Below are positions 15,569 to 23,721 of a DNA stretch of 64,000 nucleotides, piece by piece. Every line of letters starts with the position of its first letter. The stretch's first letter is position 1. The stretch is from Actinomycetes bacterium (GTDB lineage Bacteria > Actinomycetota > Acidimicrobiia > Acidimicrobiales > Ilumatobacteraceae). Made by a program: the position numbers and the translations under genes. The notes under the pieces are model-generated. The model was not told the origin of the DNA and did not search any database. It was given only the letters and a program-made list of their open reading frames with translations. The stretch lies in the NCBI GenBank assembly GCA_014190235.1, contig BJGC01000001.1, positions 45,166 to 109,165 of the forward strand, written 5' to 3'.

Positions 15569-16666
15569 ATGTCAAAGAGTTCTCAAAGGTTTTCGCTAGT
15601 CGCTGCCATTGTTGCATCGCTGTTGCTTTCAGCATGTGGTGGCGGTGGTGGAGATTCAACAGGAGATACCAACGCGTCCTCAACAGACACGATGGCGCCT
15701 ACCGCAACACTTCCAATCAACTCTGCGGTGTATCCACTCACTGGGTTGCCCCGTCCAGAGATGGACATCAGCGTGCTCACGCGCCCAGCTTTAGTTGCAA
15801 AGATCGACAATCATCCGCTCGCCCGACCTCAAACTGGTTTAAACAAGGCAGACATTGTCTTTGAAGAAAATGTCGAAGGTATTACGAGATTTGCTGCGGT
15901 ATTTCATTCTCAGGGCAGCGATCCGGTTGGACCGTTGCGCAGTGGACGAACACAAGATGTCGATATCTTAAGTGCGTATAACAAGCCGTTGTTTGTGTGG
16001 AGCGGCGGAAATGGTGGCGTCACACAAGTCATCAACAAATCTGATCTTGTCAATGTTGGATATCTGACGTCCATAGGTCAAGGAAAGTATTTCCGCGACA
16101 AGACCTACCGTGCGCCGCATAACTTGTATTCCAGGACAACTGATATCTGGAAACTTGCACCAAAAACTGCTATTGCACCTCCGCAGCAATTTGTGTATCG
16201 CACCCCAAGTGATGCAACACCAGCAACATCGCTGCCAGCAATTGGCGTCAAAGTCAAGATGGACGGCGTCAAGGTGTATTGGCAGTGGGATCCAGCCAGT
16301 CGCACGTATTTGCGCAACAGCGAAAATACGAAGCGTATTTTAGAAAAAGAAAAAGACAAAGAAGCCACGACCGTTAACGCGACAAATGTGGTGATTTTGG
16401 TTGTGAAATACCTGCGAAGTAAAGCAGACCCCCGCAGCCCAGAAGCACAGACAATCGGCACTGGCAACGTCATCGTGCTCACCAATGGCGAAGCAATTAG
16501 AGGCAAATGGGCGCGTAGCGAACGGACTCGGTCTTTCGTCTTGACAGACGCAGCGGGCGCCGTGATCAAATTGACTCCTGGTCGAACCTGGGTGGAGCTG
16601 GCACGCTGGAAAACAACGGCAGTCGTGCCATTTGGCACTGACCCCGCCAAGGTATTGTGGCCATAA
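15569..16666 (+). CDS. DUF3048 domain lipoprotein (YerB-like)
   Basis: A 365-residue secreted lipoprotein. The N-terminus is a lipoprotein signal peptide, with lipobox LLSAC and Cys23 as the lipidated residue, followed by a glycine run and a Thr/Ser linker. The mature part matches DUF3048: ARPQTGLNKADIVFEENVEG, SDPVGPLRSGRTQDVDI and, at the C-terminus, LTPGRTWVELARWKTT. Its function is unknown; homologues are surface proteins of Gram-positive bacteria. It is one base downstream of htpX and probably shares its transcript. Confidence 0.85.
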   Translation: MSKSSQRFSLVAAIVASLLLSACGGGGGDSTGDTNASSTDTMAPTATLPINSAVYPLTGLPRPEMDISVLTRPALVAKIDNHPLARPQTGLNKADIVFEENVEGITRFAAVFHSQGSDPVGPLRSGRTQDVDILSAYNKPLFVWSGGNGGVTQVINKSDLVNVGYLTSIGQGKYFRDKTYRAPHNLYSRTTDIWKLAPKTAIAPPQQFVYRTPSDATPATSLPAIGVKVKMDGVKVYWQWDPASRTYLRNSENTKRILEKEKDKEATTVNATNVVILVVKYLRSKADPRSPEAQTIGTGNVIVLTNGEAIRGKWARSERTRSFVLTDAAGAVIKLTPGRTWVELARWKTTAVVPFGTDPAKVLWP

Positions 16667-16695
16667 GGAGTCGACACGCTACGGCGTGAACTCGG

Positions 16696-16701
16696 TACGC
16701 T
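16696..16701 (+). promoter_or_regulatory. Predicted -10 element of pdxS
   Basis: TACGCT, preceded by CGG, followed by exactly 6 bases and the pdxS ATG at 16708; leaderless message predicted. Confidence 0.6.
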
Positions 16702-16707
16702 AGATAC

Positions 16708-17616
16708 ATGAGCCAAAAAGACGAAAAATCTCAGCCTGAACAAGGGACGATGCGCGTCAAGCGCGGATTTGCCGAAATGATGAAGGGCGGAGTCATCATG
16801 GACGTCGTGACCGATGTGCAAGCGCGCATTGCCGAAGACGCCGGAGCCGTTGCAGTGATGGCTCTAGAGCGAGTGCCTGCGGATATTCGTCGCGATGGCG
16901 GAGTGGCGCGGATGAGCGACCCTGAAATGATCGAGTCAATCAAGGCGGCAGTGCGAATTCCGGTGATGGCAAAAGCCCGCATTGGCCATTTTGTCGAAGC
17001 ACAAATTCTTGAAGCGCTTGGTGTCGATTTTGTGGACGAGTCAGAAGTGCTGACACCTGCAGACGAAGCTCACCATATTGACAAGTTTGCTTTCACGGTG
17101 CCATTTGTTTGTGGAGCAACTAATTTGGGAGAAGCATTGCGTCGCATTTCCGAAGGCGCATGCATGATTCGATCAAAAGGCGAAGCCGGAACTGGAAACA
17201 TCGTAGAAGCCGTGCGCCATCTGCGTTCAATTCTGGGAGACATTCGCCGTCTCTCGCAGGCGGATTCCGCTGAACAGTTTGATTGGGCAAAAAAATTGCA
17301 GGCACCATTGCCACTTGTGCAAGAAGTGGCGCGCACAGGCCGTTTGCAAGTTCCGTTATTTTGCGCAGGCGGAATCGCAACGCCAGCAGACGCGGCTTTG
17401 GCAATGCAACTTGGCGCAGAGGCCGTGTTCGTCGGATCAGGTATTTTCAAGAGCGATAATCCAGCCTCGCGTGCTAAAGCAATCGTCGAAGCGACAACAC
17501 ATTTTCGCGATGCACATATTCTGGCCAAAGTCAGCCGTGGCCTAGGTGCTCCGATGACCGGGATCGGCATGGATGAAATCAATGAGAGCCAGAGATACGC
17601 TTCTCGCGGTTGGTAG
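16708..17616 (+). CDS. pdxS: Pyridoxal 5'-phosphate synthase lyase subunit
   Basis: Builds PLP from ribose 5-phosphate, glyceraldehyde 3-phosphate and ammonia, the last supplied by PdxT. The 302-residue protein has the first Schiff-base lysine in MAKARIGHF (Lys89), preceded by [20 protein letters not shown] (Asp32), and [16 protein letters not shown] as the C-terminal phosphate site. The roughly 15-residue charged N-terminus is usual in actinobacteria. The start is supported by TACGCT six bases upstream. It precedes pdxT with the usual partner order. Confidence 0.97.
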   Translation: MSQKDEKSQPEQGTMRVKRGFAEMMKGGVIMDVVTDVQARIAEDAGAVAVMALERVPADIRRDGGVARMSDPEMIESIKAAVRIPVMAKARIGHFVEAQILEALGVDFVDESEVLTPADEAHHIDKFAFTVPFVCGATNLGEALRRISEGACMIRSKGEAGTGNIVEAVRHLRSILGDIRRLSQADSAEQFDWAKKLQAPLPLVQEVARTGRLQVPLFCAGGIATPADAALAMQLGAEAVFVGSGIFKSDNPASRAKAIVEATTHFRDAHILAKVSRGLGAPMTGIGMDEINESQRYASRGW

Positions 17617-17647
17617 AGCACAGACTCTATGAATGCGAGGCCCCCGG

Positions 17648-18232
17648 GTGAACAGTCGAATCGGAATTCTTGCACTGCAGGGAGCCTTTGCCTCTCACGC
17701 AAATTGCGTCACTGAACTTGGACACTCGGCCCGAGAGGTGCGCACGCCCGCAGATCTGAGTGGTCTAGACGGACTCATTATGCCTGGAGGAGAATCCAGC
17801 ACGATGTCACAGTTGCTGGAGTCGAGCGGATTATTCGAGCCAATTCGAGAAGCGATTGTAGATGGTTTAGCCACTTTTGGGACGTGTGCTGGAATGATTT
17901 TACTGGCACACGAGATTGTGGACGGCAGATCAGATCAGTGCTGCTTTGACGCCATCGAGATCACCGTTCGTCGCAACGCATTCGGGCGCCAAATAGACAG
18001 TTTTGAAGCAGATATTGACACGGTGATTGGGGACTTTCACGGCGTTTTTATTCGGGCTCCGCGAATCGAGTCGGTGAGTGAAAAAGTCGAGGTTCTGGGA
18101 ACCTATGGTGGGGAGCCAGTTCTTGTTCGCCAGGCGAATGTGTTGGCATCTTCGTTTCATCCCGAACTCACGGGTGATGCGCGGTTGCACGAGTATTTTA
18201 TTAATAGCGTCGTTACAACAAAGGAGACGTGA
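17648..18232 (+). CDS. pdxT: Pyridoxal 5'-phosphate synthase glutaminase subunit
   Basis: Glutamine amidotransferase that releases ammonia for PdxS. The triad is visible: nucleophile Cys80 in FGTCAGMILL, and the His/Glu pair in SFHPELTGD (about 175-177). PGGESSTMSQLL (46-57) is the oxyanion segment. The 194-residue length fits. An in-frame ATG at 17633 would add five residues, but GTG 17648 has GAGG seven bases upstream and gives the usual MNSRIGILALQG beginning. yebC follows three bases after the stop. Confidence 0.93.
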   Translation: MNSRIGILALQGAFASHANCVTELGHSAREVRTPADLSGLDGLIMPGGESSTMSQLLESSGLFEPIREAIVDGLATFGTCAGMILLAHEIVDGRSDQCCFDAIEITVRRNAFGRQIDSFEADIDTVIGDFHGVFIRAPRIESVSEKVEVLGTYGGEPVLVRQANVLASSFHPELTGDARLHEYFINSVVTTKET

Positions 18233-18235
18233 GCA

Positions 18236-18982
18236 ATGTCAGGTCACTCAAAATGGGCAACAATCAAACACAAAAAAGGTGCAGCCGATAAGGCGCGCGG
18301 AAAACTGTTTGCCAAGCTAGCCAGACAAATCGAAGTTGCCGTGCGCGCGGGTGGCGGAGACATCGATACCAACGCAACATTGCGAACGATGGTGCTCAAA
18401 GCCAAGGCTGGACAAATGACCAAAGATGCAATTGAGCGCGCGATCAAACGCGGAATGGGAGAAAACAATGGTGCTAATTATGAATCAATTACCTACGAGG
18501 GATACGCACCTGGCGGAGTAGCGCTTTTAGTTGACGTCCTAACGGATAATCGCAACCGAACGGCCTCAGATGTTCGAATGGCATTTAGCAAACACGGTGG
18601 CGCAATGGCTGAACCCGGCGCGGTCGGCTGGCAGTTCTCAAGATGCGGCGTCATCTTGTTAGACGGTGGCGCAGATGAAGACACAGTGATGACGGTCGCA
18701 CTTGAAGCAGGTGCCGACGATGTTGGACGCGATGGTGATTCGTGGCGGATTACGACGACTCCGCATGCGGTCTATGAGGTCAGAGATGCCGTCGAAGCAT
18801 CGGGACTGATTGTGATGTCGGCCGAGACCACAATGGTGTCGTCAACGATTATTGAAGTGTCAGATGCGGGCGATGCAAAGTCAATTTTGCGCATTATGGA
18901 CGCTCTTGAAGATAACGACGATGTACAGGACGTCTATGCCAATTTTGATATCGACGATGCCGTGATGGAGAGCCTGGACTGA
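18236..18982 (+). CDS. yebC: YebC/PmpR family protein (TACO1-like)
   Basis: A 248-residue member of the YebC family. Members bind DNA as regulators or associate with ribosomes to help translate proline-rich stretches. The start MSGHSKWATIKHKKGAADK is the strict family signature, followed by RAIKRGMGENNGANYESI and GYAPGGVALLVD. AAGGAG lies 9 bases before the ATG. The pdxST-yebC-ruvCAB order is widespread in actinobacteria. Confidence 0.95.
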   Translation: MSGHSKWATIKHKKGAADKARGKLFAKLARQIEVAVRAGGGDIDTNATLRTMVLKAKAGQMTKDAIERAIKRGMGENNGANYESITYEGYAPGGVALLVDVLTDNRNRTASDVRMAFSKHGGAMAEPGAVGWQFSRCGVILLDGGADEDTVMTVALEAGADDVGRDGDSWRITTTPHAVYEVRDAVEASGLIVMSAETTMVSSTIIEVSDAGDAKSILRIMDALEDNDDVQDVYANFDIDDAVMESLD

Positions 18983-19000
18983 GTCACCCAACCCAGCAAG

Positions 19001-19026
19001 GGCGCCCCGCATGCGGCGTGGGCGCT
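19001..19026 (+). terminator. GC-rich hairpin after yebC, possible terminator without T-run
   Basis: GCGCCC (19002-19007) pairs with GGGCGC (19020-19025), and the loop contains CCGCATGCGG, itself a perfect palindrome. No T-run follows, so it is not a classic intrinsic terminator. It lies in the 97-base gap before ruvC. Confidence 0.35.
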
Positions 19027-19066
19027 CAGCACGGGCGAAATACCCACATCTGATCGCTGGGCTCGG

Positions 19067-19072
19067 TACAAT
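19067..19072 (+). promoter_or_regulatory. Predicted -10 element of ruvC
   Basis: TACAAT, the best consensus hexamer of the set, followed by 7 bases and the ATG at 19080. Confidence 0.55.
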
Positions 19073-19079
19073 GGAACAT

Positions 19080-19634
19080 ATGTTCGCTTCGCGCAGGGGT
19101 CATCTTGAGGGTCTCGTTGTCTTGGGTATTGACCCAGGCCTCACTCGCTGCGGATACGCCGTGCTGCAGGCGCAATCAGCCACAAAAATTTCTGCGCTGT
19201 CGCTCGGGGTGTTGCGTACATCGCCAAGCTGTGCGCTTCCTGATCGTTTGGCTGAGTTGCATGAAGAGATTGCTGCGCTTTTGCGTGAATTCACGCCCGA
19301 TGCTGTCGCAGTCGAGCAAGTTTTTTTTCAAGCCAACGTGCGTACAGCGATGAGCGTTGGTCAAGCAAGTGGCATCGCGTTGGCGCTCGCCGCGCGTGAT
19401 GGAGCAGATGTCGCGCAGTACACGCCAAGCCAAATGAAAAATGCCATAGCCGGATGGGGAGGCGCAAACAAAGAGCAAGTTCAGCGCATGGTGCAAGTTC
19501 GTTTGGGACTTTCAGTTCCTCCACAACCGCCAGATGCTGCTGACGCCGCTGCGATAGCACTCTGTCATATTGCATGCGCACCGTTCATGGCGCTACAAAA
19601 TGCAGCGCTTCAAGAAAGACAGTCGGCAATATGA
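19080..19634 (+). CDS. ruvC: Crossover junction endodeoxyribonuclease RuvC
   Basis: Cuts Holliday junctions during recombinational repair. The RNase H-like fold is shown by LGIDPGLTRCGYAV (Asp18 in this numbering), AVEQVFFQANVRTAMSVGQA (catalytic Glu), and the C-terminal PPDAADAAAIALCH with paired aspartates. Start choice: the ATG at 19080 lies 7 bases after TACAAT and gives a 14-residue basic N-terminal extension compared with Escherichia coli RuvC; a TTG at 19122 with GAGGG upstream would give the classic length and remains possible. It overlaps ruvA by 4 bases. Confidence 0.93.
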   Translation: MFASRRGHLEGLVVLGIDPGLTRCGYAVLQAQSATKISALSLGVLRTSPSCALPDRLAELHEEIAALLREFTPDAVAVEQVFFQANVRTAMSVGQASGIALALAARDGADVAQYTPSQMKNAIAGWGGANKEQVQRMVQVRLGLSVPPQPPDAADAAAIALCHIACAPFMALQNAALQERQSAI

Positions 19635-20224
19635 TCGGATCACTTCGTGGAGTCGTGCTCGAACGGAGCCAGTCTGGAACTGTGCTCATTGAGGTTGCCG
19701 GTGTTGGTTACGTCTGCTCTGTTACGCCGTCAACATTGGCCGAACTTGAACCAACGGTTCAGACGTATTTATATATTCATCATCACGTTCGAGAAGATGC
19801 TCAGACGTTGTACGCGTTTGCCACACGCGACGAACGAGACATTTTTGAGACACTCATTGCCACTCATGGAATCGGACCATCAATGGCATTGGCAATATTG
19901 TCCGTACACAGCCCGCGCGCGCTTGTCGACATCATCGCCACCTCTGACGCTGTTTCGCTCACGCTCGTTTCGGGTGTCGGCAAAAAGACTGCTGAACGCA
20001 TACTTATCGAACTCAAGGACAAATTGTCACTCAATGACCTGTCGATGCCAGCCCTGAACGGGGATCACCCTTCAACCAGTGTCGGCAATGTGCGAGAAGC
20101 ACTGGTCGGACTCGGGTATGCACAAGAAGAAATACGTGATGTATTGCGCAATCTCGACACATCTCTGCAGGCGGAGCAACTGTTGCGCGAAGCGCTCGCA
20201 ATGTTAGGGGCCTATCGTGCGTGA
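19631..20224 (+). CDS. ruvA: Holliday junction branch migration subunit RuvA
   Basis: The 197-residue DNA-binding subunit that holds the four-way junction for RuvB. Domain I begins [12 protein letters not shown]; domain II has two helix-hairpin-helix motifs, [13 protein letters not shown] and [20 protein letters not shown]; and domain III ([15 protein letters not shown] onwards) contacts RuvB. The ATG overlaps the ruvC stop, and the end overlaps ruvB by 8 bases, so all three are translated together. Confidence 0.97.
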   Translation: MIGSLRGVVLERSQSGTVLIEVAGVGYVCSVTPSTLAELEPTVQTYLYIHHHVREDAQTLYAFATRDERDIFETLIATHGIGPSMALAILSVHSPRALVDIIATSDAVSLTLVSGVGKKTAERILIELKDKLSLNDLSMPALNGDHPSTSVGNVREALVGLGYAQEEIRDVLRNLDTSLQAEQLLREALAMLGAYRA

Positions 20225-21209
20225 AGAATTTCTCGATCCAAATATCGGACAAGACCACGAAGTTGGTGAAGAAACAGGACTTCGTCCGAGGCGTCTTGAT
20301 GATTTTGTCGGACAACGCGAACTCAAAGAGCACCTCGACATCATGCTCGGAGCGGCTCGACAACGCGGACAAGCGGCCGATCATATTTTGTTGGCAGGTC
20401 CACCTGGACTCGGAAAAACCACGATGGCCGGAATCGTTGCTGCAGAAATGGCTGTCACGATGCACGTCACGTCAGGCCCTGCGTTAGAACGTGCCGGAGA
20501 CCTTGCTGCAATCTTGGCAAAACTTGGTGAACATGATGTTTTGTTTATTGACGAAATACACCGACTATCGCGTGCGGTCGAAGAAATCCTGTATCCAGCA
20601 ATGGAAGATTTTCAGATTGATATTGTCGTCGGAAAAGGGCCAGCAGCGTCGTCAATCCGTTTGACTCTGCCACCATTTACGCTCATCGGCGCAACAACGC
20701 GTACCGGAATGATTACTGGTCCACTCCGAGATCGATTTGGTTTGGTGGCGCGGCTTGATTACTACGAAGTCAATGAGTTGGAATCCATTGTCACTAGAGC
20801 ATCCGGAATCCTCGATGTGCCATTGCATGCCGACGCCGCTCACGAAATTGCTCGCCGTAGTCGCGGGACGCCGCGCATCGGCAACAGACTCTTGCGACGG
20901 GTTCGTGACTTTGCAGAAGTTCGTGCAGATGGCAACATTACTCATGCCATCGCCAATGAGGCGCTGCTCGTGTTTGGTGTTGACGAAAAAGGTCTTGACA
21001 AAGTTGATCGGGCGATCCTGAACGCCCTGTGCAAGCAATTCAAAGGCGGCCCGGTCGGGCTCTCAACGCTGGCCATTGCCGTCGGGGAGCAGCCAGAGAC
21101 AATCGAAGATGTCTATGAGCCGTTTTTAATTCAGCAGGGAATGTTGGCTCGTACTCCTCGTGGCCGTGTGGCTACTGAAGCTGCGTGGGTGCACATCTCA
21201 AACCCGTAG
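20217..21209 (+). CDS. ruvB: Holliday junction branch migration ATPase RuvB
   Basis: The hexameric AAA+ motor of the RuvAB branch-migration complex, 330 residues. Walker A is GPPGLGKTT, Walker B is [10 protein letters not shown], sensor 1 is GATTRTGM, and the arginine finger sits in GPLRDRFG. A winged helix ([11 protein letters not shown]) closes the protein. The GTG start at 20217 lies inside the ruvA end. Its TAG stop at 21207-21209 is also the first half of the queA promoter hexamer. Confidence 0.97.
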   Translation: MREEFLDPNIGQDHEVGEETGLRPRRLDDFVGQRELKEHLDIMLGAARQRGQAADHILLAGPPGLGKTTMAGIVAAEMAVTMHVTSGPALERAGDLAAILAKLGEHDVLFIDEIHRLSRAVEEILYPAMEDFQIDIVVGKGPAASSIRLTLPPFTLIGATTRTGMITGPLRDRFGLVARLDYYEVNELESIVTRASGILDVPLHADAAHEIARRSRGTPRIGNRLLRRVRDFAEVRADGNITHAIANEALLVFGVDEKGLDKVDRAILNALCKQFKGGPVGLSTLAIAVGEQPETIEDVYEPFLIQQGMLARTPRGRVATEAAWVHISNP

Positions 21210-21212
21210 CCT
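21207..21212 (+). promoter_or_regulatory. Predicted -10 element of queA, overlapping the ruvB stop codon
   Basis: TAGCCT, whose TAG is the ruvB stop, followed by 6 bases and GTG at 21219. A leaderless message starting at the GTG is predicted. Confidence 0.6.
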
Positions 21213-21218
21213 GCCAGC

Positions 21219-22226
21219 GTGCAACTCAGCGACATCGACTACGAACTCCCAGAGATACGGATCGCCCAGCGACCCATCGAACCACGAGACGCGGCAAAAT
21301 TGTTGGTTGATCGGGGCTCAGCGACACCCGAACACTCTGTGATGTCACGGTTCGTAGAACTTGTTGAGCCAGGAGACTTATTGGTTGTGAATGATACGAA
21401 AGTTCTACCGGCTCGACTTCGGTTGCAGCGTCGGTCGGGTGGTTCTGCAGAAGTGCTTTTGCTTGAACCACTCAATGACATTCGCACATGTTGGGAGGCC
21501 ATGGTTCGGCCAGCTCGAAAATTAAAGCCCAATGAAGTCCTGGAATATTTTGGAAAGCCAATGGTGCGTGTCGGCCAGCGAACCGAGGCGGGGGATACCT
21601 TTGAGATCGAGATTTTGGATCAAGCACCGCTCGAACGCATTGCAAAAATTGGCACCATGCCGTTGCCGCCATACATTCGCGCAGATTTGAGCGACCAGAG
21701 TCGCTATCAGACTGTGTACGCCAATCGTGCGGCATCAGCAGCGGCACCTACTGCGGGGTTGCACTTTACGCCCGAGCTCATCACTGCACTCGAACAAAAG
21801 GGTGTGCATCTTGAACGAGTCGAGTTAGTTGTGGGGCTAGCAACTTTTAAACCGGTTACTGCACTGAACCCGACCGAGCACGCGATCCACACTGAACAAT
21901 ATGTCGTGCCTGAAGGACTGTTGCAAAAATGCGCAGATGCACGACGCGTCATTGCGGTTGGTACGACGTCGGCGCGAGCGCTCGAGTCGGCCGCAACCAC
22001 CGGAGTTCTATCGGGCCGAACTGGTTTGTTTATAACGCGTGGATATGAATGGAAAGTAGTCGACCTACTGTTGACGAATTTTCATATGCCTCGCACATCG
22101 CTATTGTTGATGGTCGATGCATTAATTGGTCCAAGATGGCGAATGCTGTATCAAGAGGCATTGCAGAGTGACTACAGATTTTTGTCATTTGGTGATGCAA
22201 TGCTGCTTGATCGGCATCTCTCGTGA
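21219..22226 (+). CDS. queA: S-adenosylmethionine:tRNA ribosyltransferase-isomerase
   Basis: Transfers and isomerises the ribosyl part of SAM onto preQ1 in tRNA, giving epoxyqueuosine. The 335-residue protein shows VVNDTKVLPARL, the GTMPLPPYI region, SAAAPTAGLHFTPELI and VGTTSARALESAA, all strictly conserved in QueA. It is paired with tgt 27 bases downstream. The GTG start matches the normal N-terminus (LSDIDYELP) and is set by TAGCCT six bases before it. Together with tgt this implies that the organism modifies tRNA with queuosine or takes up a precursor. Confidence 0.96.
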   Translation: MQLSDIDYELPEIRIAQRPIEPRDAAKLLVDRGSATPEHSVMSRFVELVEPGDLLVVNDTKVLPARLRLQRRSGGSAEVLLLEPLNDIRTCWEAMVRPARKLKPNEVLEYFGKPMVRVGQRTEAGDTFEIEILDQAPLERIAKIGTMPLPPYIRADLSDQSRYQTVYANRAASAAAPTAGLHFTPELITALEQKGVHLERVELVVGLATFKPVTALNPTEHAIHTEQYVVPEGLLQKCADARRVIAVGTTSARALESAATTGVLSGRTGLFITRGYEWKVVDLLLTNFHMPRTSLLLMVDALIGPRWRMLYQEALQSDYRFLSFGDAMLLDRHLS

Positions 22227-22253
22227 GCAAACGCAAAGACTAGGCAAGAGGAC

Positions 22254-23351
22254 ATGTACAAGGTTCAATTAGAGATTGTTGCCAGAGAGGCAAATGCGCG
22301 AACGGGAGTCGCGCATACTCATCGTGGCAGTTACGAAACACCGTGCTTTATGCCTGTAGGAACACGCGGCGCCGTGAAATACCTGAGTGCTGCTGATTAT
22401 GCCGAACTTGGTGCTCGTATTGTGTTGGGCAACACGTACCACTTGATGTTGCGCCCAGGAGCAGATGTTGTTGCTCATCTTGGTGGGCTCGGAAAGTTTG
22501 CGGGATGGGACGGATTGACGCTGACCGACTCAGGTGGCTTTCAGGTCTTCTCACTAAATCCAAAAGTTGACGATGACGGAGTCACATTTCGCTCGACATA
22601 TGACGGTTCGTCCCATCGCTTCACGCCCGAGATCGCAGTGGCCACACAAGAATTAATCGGAGCCGATATTCAAATGGTGCTCGATATTTGTGCATCTTTG
22701 CCAGCGACCAACGACAGTATTCGTCAAGCGCTCGAGCGCACCGTTGCGTGGGCACAGCGTGCAAAAGCTGCACACACACGACCAGATCAGAGTCTGTTTG
22801 GCATCGTGCAGGGTGGAGTGAATGAGTCCATGCGCCGCGAGAGTGCGCAACGCACTCGAGATATCGGATTCGACGGATATGGGATCGGCGGTTTATCAGT
22901 AGGCGAAACACGAGCCGAGATGTTGCCGGCGCTGGCCGCTGCAATTAAGGAACTTCCAGATGACCAGCCGCGCTATCTCATGGGCGTTGGCGACCCAGCA
23001 TCGCTTGTGGAAGCAGTTGCGTTAGGTGTTGACCAATTTGATTGCGTGCTGCAGACTCGCCTTGGGCGCCACGGAACCGCACTCACGTCACTGGGCCGGG
23101 TCAACATGAAAAATGCTGCGCATCGCCTCTCTGAAGAGCCTCTGGACGACAACTGCTCATGCTGGGTGTGTGCGCAACATTCACGCGGCTATATCAGGCA
23201 TTTATTTCAGGTCACCGAGCCCACCGCGTCGCGGTTGGTCTCGATCCACAACATCTCGTGGACACTACAACTCATGGACTCTATGAGATCTGCCATCCGA
23301 GATGGCTCATTTGGCGCTCTACGGGAACAAACTCTGGCAGTTTGGGGCTAG
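22254..23351 (+). CDS. tgt: tRNA-guanine transglycosylase
   Basis: Swaps guanine 34 of certain tRNAs for preQ1 or queuine. The 365-residue TIM barrel shows GTRGAVKYLS, LTDSGGFQVFSL (base-recognition aspartate), GIVQGGVNESMRRES and the zinc site CSCWVCAQHSRGYIRHL (C-x-C-x2-C plus a later His). One oddity is that the catalytic segment reads FDCVLQTRLGRHG, with Gln where Pro is usual (FDCVxPTR). AGAGGA lies close to the ATG, and a TAGGCA hexamer at 22241-22246 may act as a weak promoter. Its TAG stop is part of the yajC promoter. Confidence 0.96.
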   Translation: MYKVQLEIVAREANARTGVAHTHRGSYETPCFMPVGTRGAVKYLSAADYAELGARIVLGNTYHLMLRPGADVVAHLGGLGKFAGWDGLTLTDSGGFQVFSLNPKVDDDGVTFRSTYDGSSHRFTPEIAVATQELIGADIQMVLDICASLPATNDSIRQALERTVAWAQRAKAAHTRPDQSLFGIVQGGVNESMRRESAQRTRDIGFDGYGIGGLSVGETRAEMLPALAAAIKELPDDQPRYLMGVGDPASLVEAVALGVDQFDCVLQTRLGRHGTALTSLGRVNMKNAAHRLSEEPLDDNCSCWVCAQHSRGYIRHLFQVTEPTASRLVSIHNISWTLQLMDSMRSAIRDGSFGALREQTLAVWG

Positions 23352-23354
23352 GAT
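23349..23354 (+). promoter_or_regulatory. Predicted -10 element of yajC, overlapping the tgt stop codon
   Basis: TAGGAT, whose TAG is the tgt stop, followed by 8 bases and the GTG at 23363. Confidence 0.5.
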
Positions 23355-23362
23355 TCCTTCTC

Positions 23363-23716
23363 GTGCTTACCACTCTGCTCGCCGCTGAAAAGGCTTCAAA
23401 CAATGGCAGTAGTGCCATTTTCCAATTGGTTTTTTTCGGAGCCATCTTTGCCGCAATGTATTTCTTGTTGCTTCGTCCGCAGCGACGACGAGTTCGTGAT
23501 GCTCAAGGTCTACAAAAAAGTATTGCAGAGAACGATGAAGTAGTTCTCAACTCTGGAGTGTTGGGTTTTGTGTCGGCAATTGATGGCGACATTGTCTGGC
23601 TCGACATTGCAGACGGCGTAGAGATCAGAGTGTTGAAGAGCTCGATTGCTCGCAAGATAGATCCTTCAAAAGAGTCCGCAGGTGGCGAGCCACTTGCCAA
23701 TGCTGACGAAAAATAA
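23363..23716 (+). CDS. yajC: Preprotein translocase accessory subunit YajC
   Basis: A 117-residue single-span membrane protein of the SecDF-YajC complex. The transmembrane helix is at about 19-37 (IFQLVFFGAIFAAMYFLLL), followed by RPQRRRVRDAQ, the family's basic motif, and a small beta domain (VVLNSGVLGFVSAIDGDIVW). The open frame runs 68 codons further upstream inside tgt, but that part is a shadow. The GTG at 23363 is chosen from family length and the TAGGAT hexamer. secD starts five bases after the stop. Confidence 0.92.
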   Translation: MLTTLLAAEKASNNGSSAIFQLVFFGAIFAAMYFLLLRPQRRRVRDAQGLQKSIAENDEVVLNSGVLGFVSAIDGDIVWLDIADGVEIRVLKSSIARKIDPSKESAGGEPLANADEK

Positions 23717-23721
23717 CGCGC

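Noticed and set aside
19122-19124. TTG as the ruvC start
   Set aside because: GAGGG upstream makes it possible, but TACAAT seven bases before ATG 19080 fits the local promoter pattern better; noted in the ruvC entry.
23159-23362. Upstream extension of the yajC open frame inside tgt
   Set aside because: It reads a shadow frame of tgt, and YajC homologues begin near the GTG at 23363.
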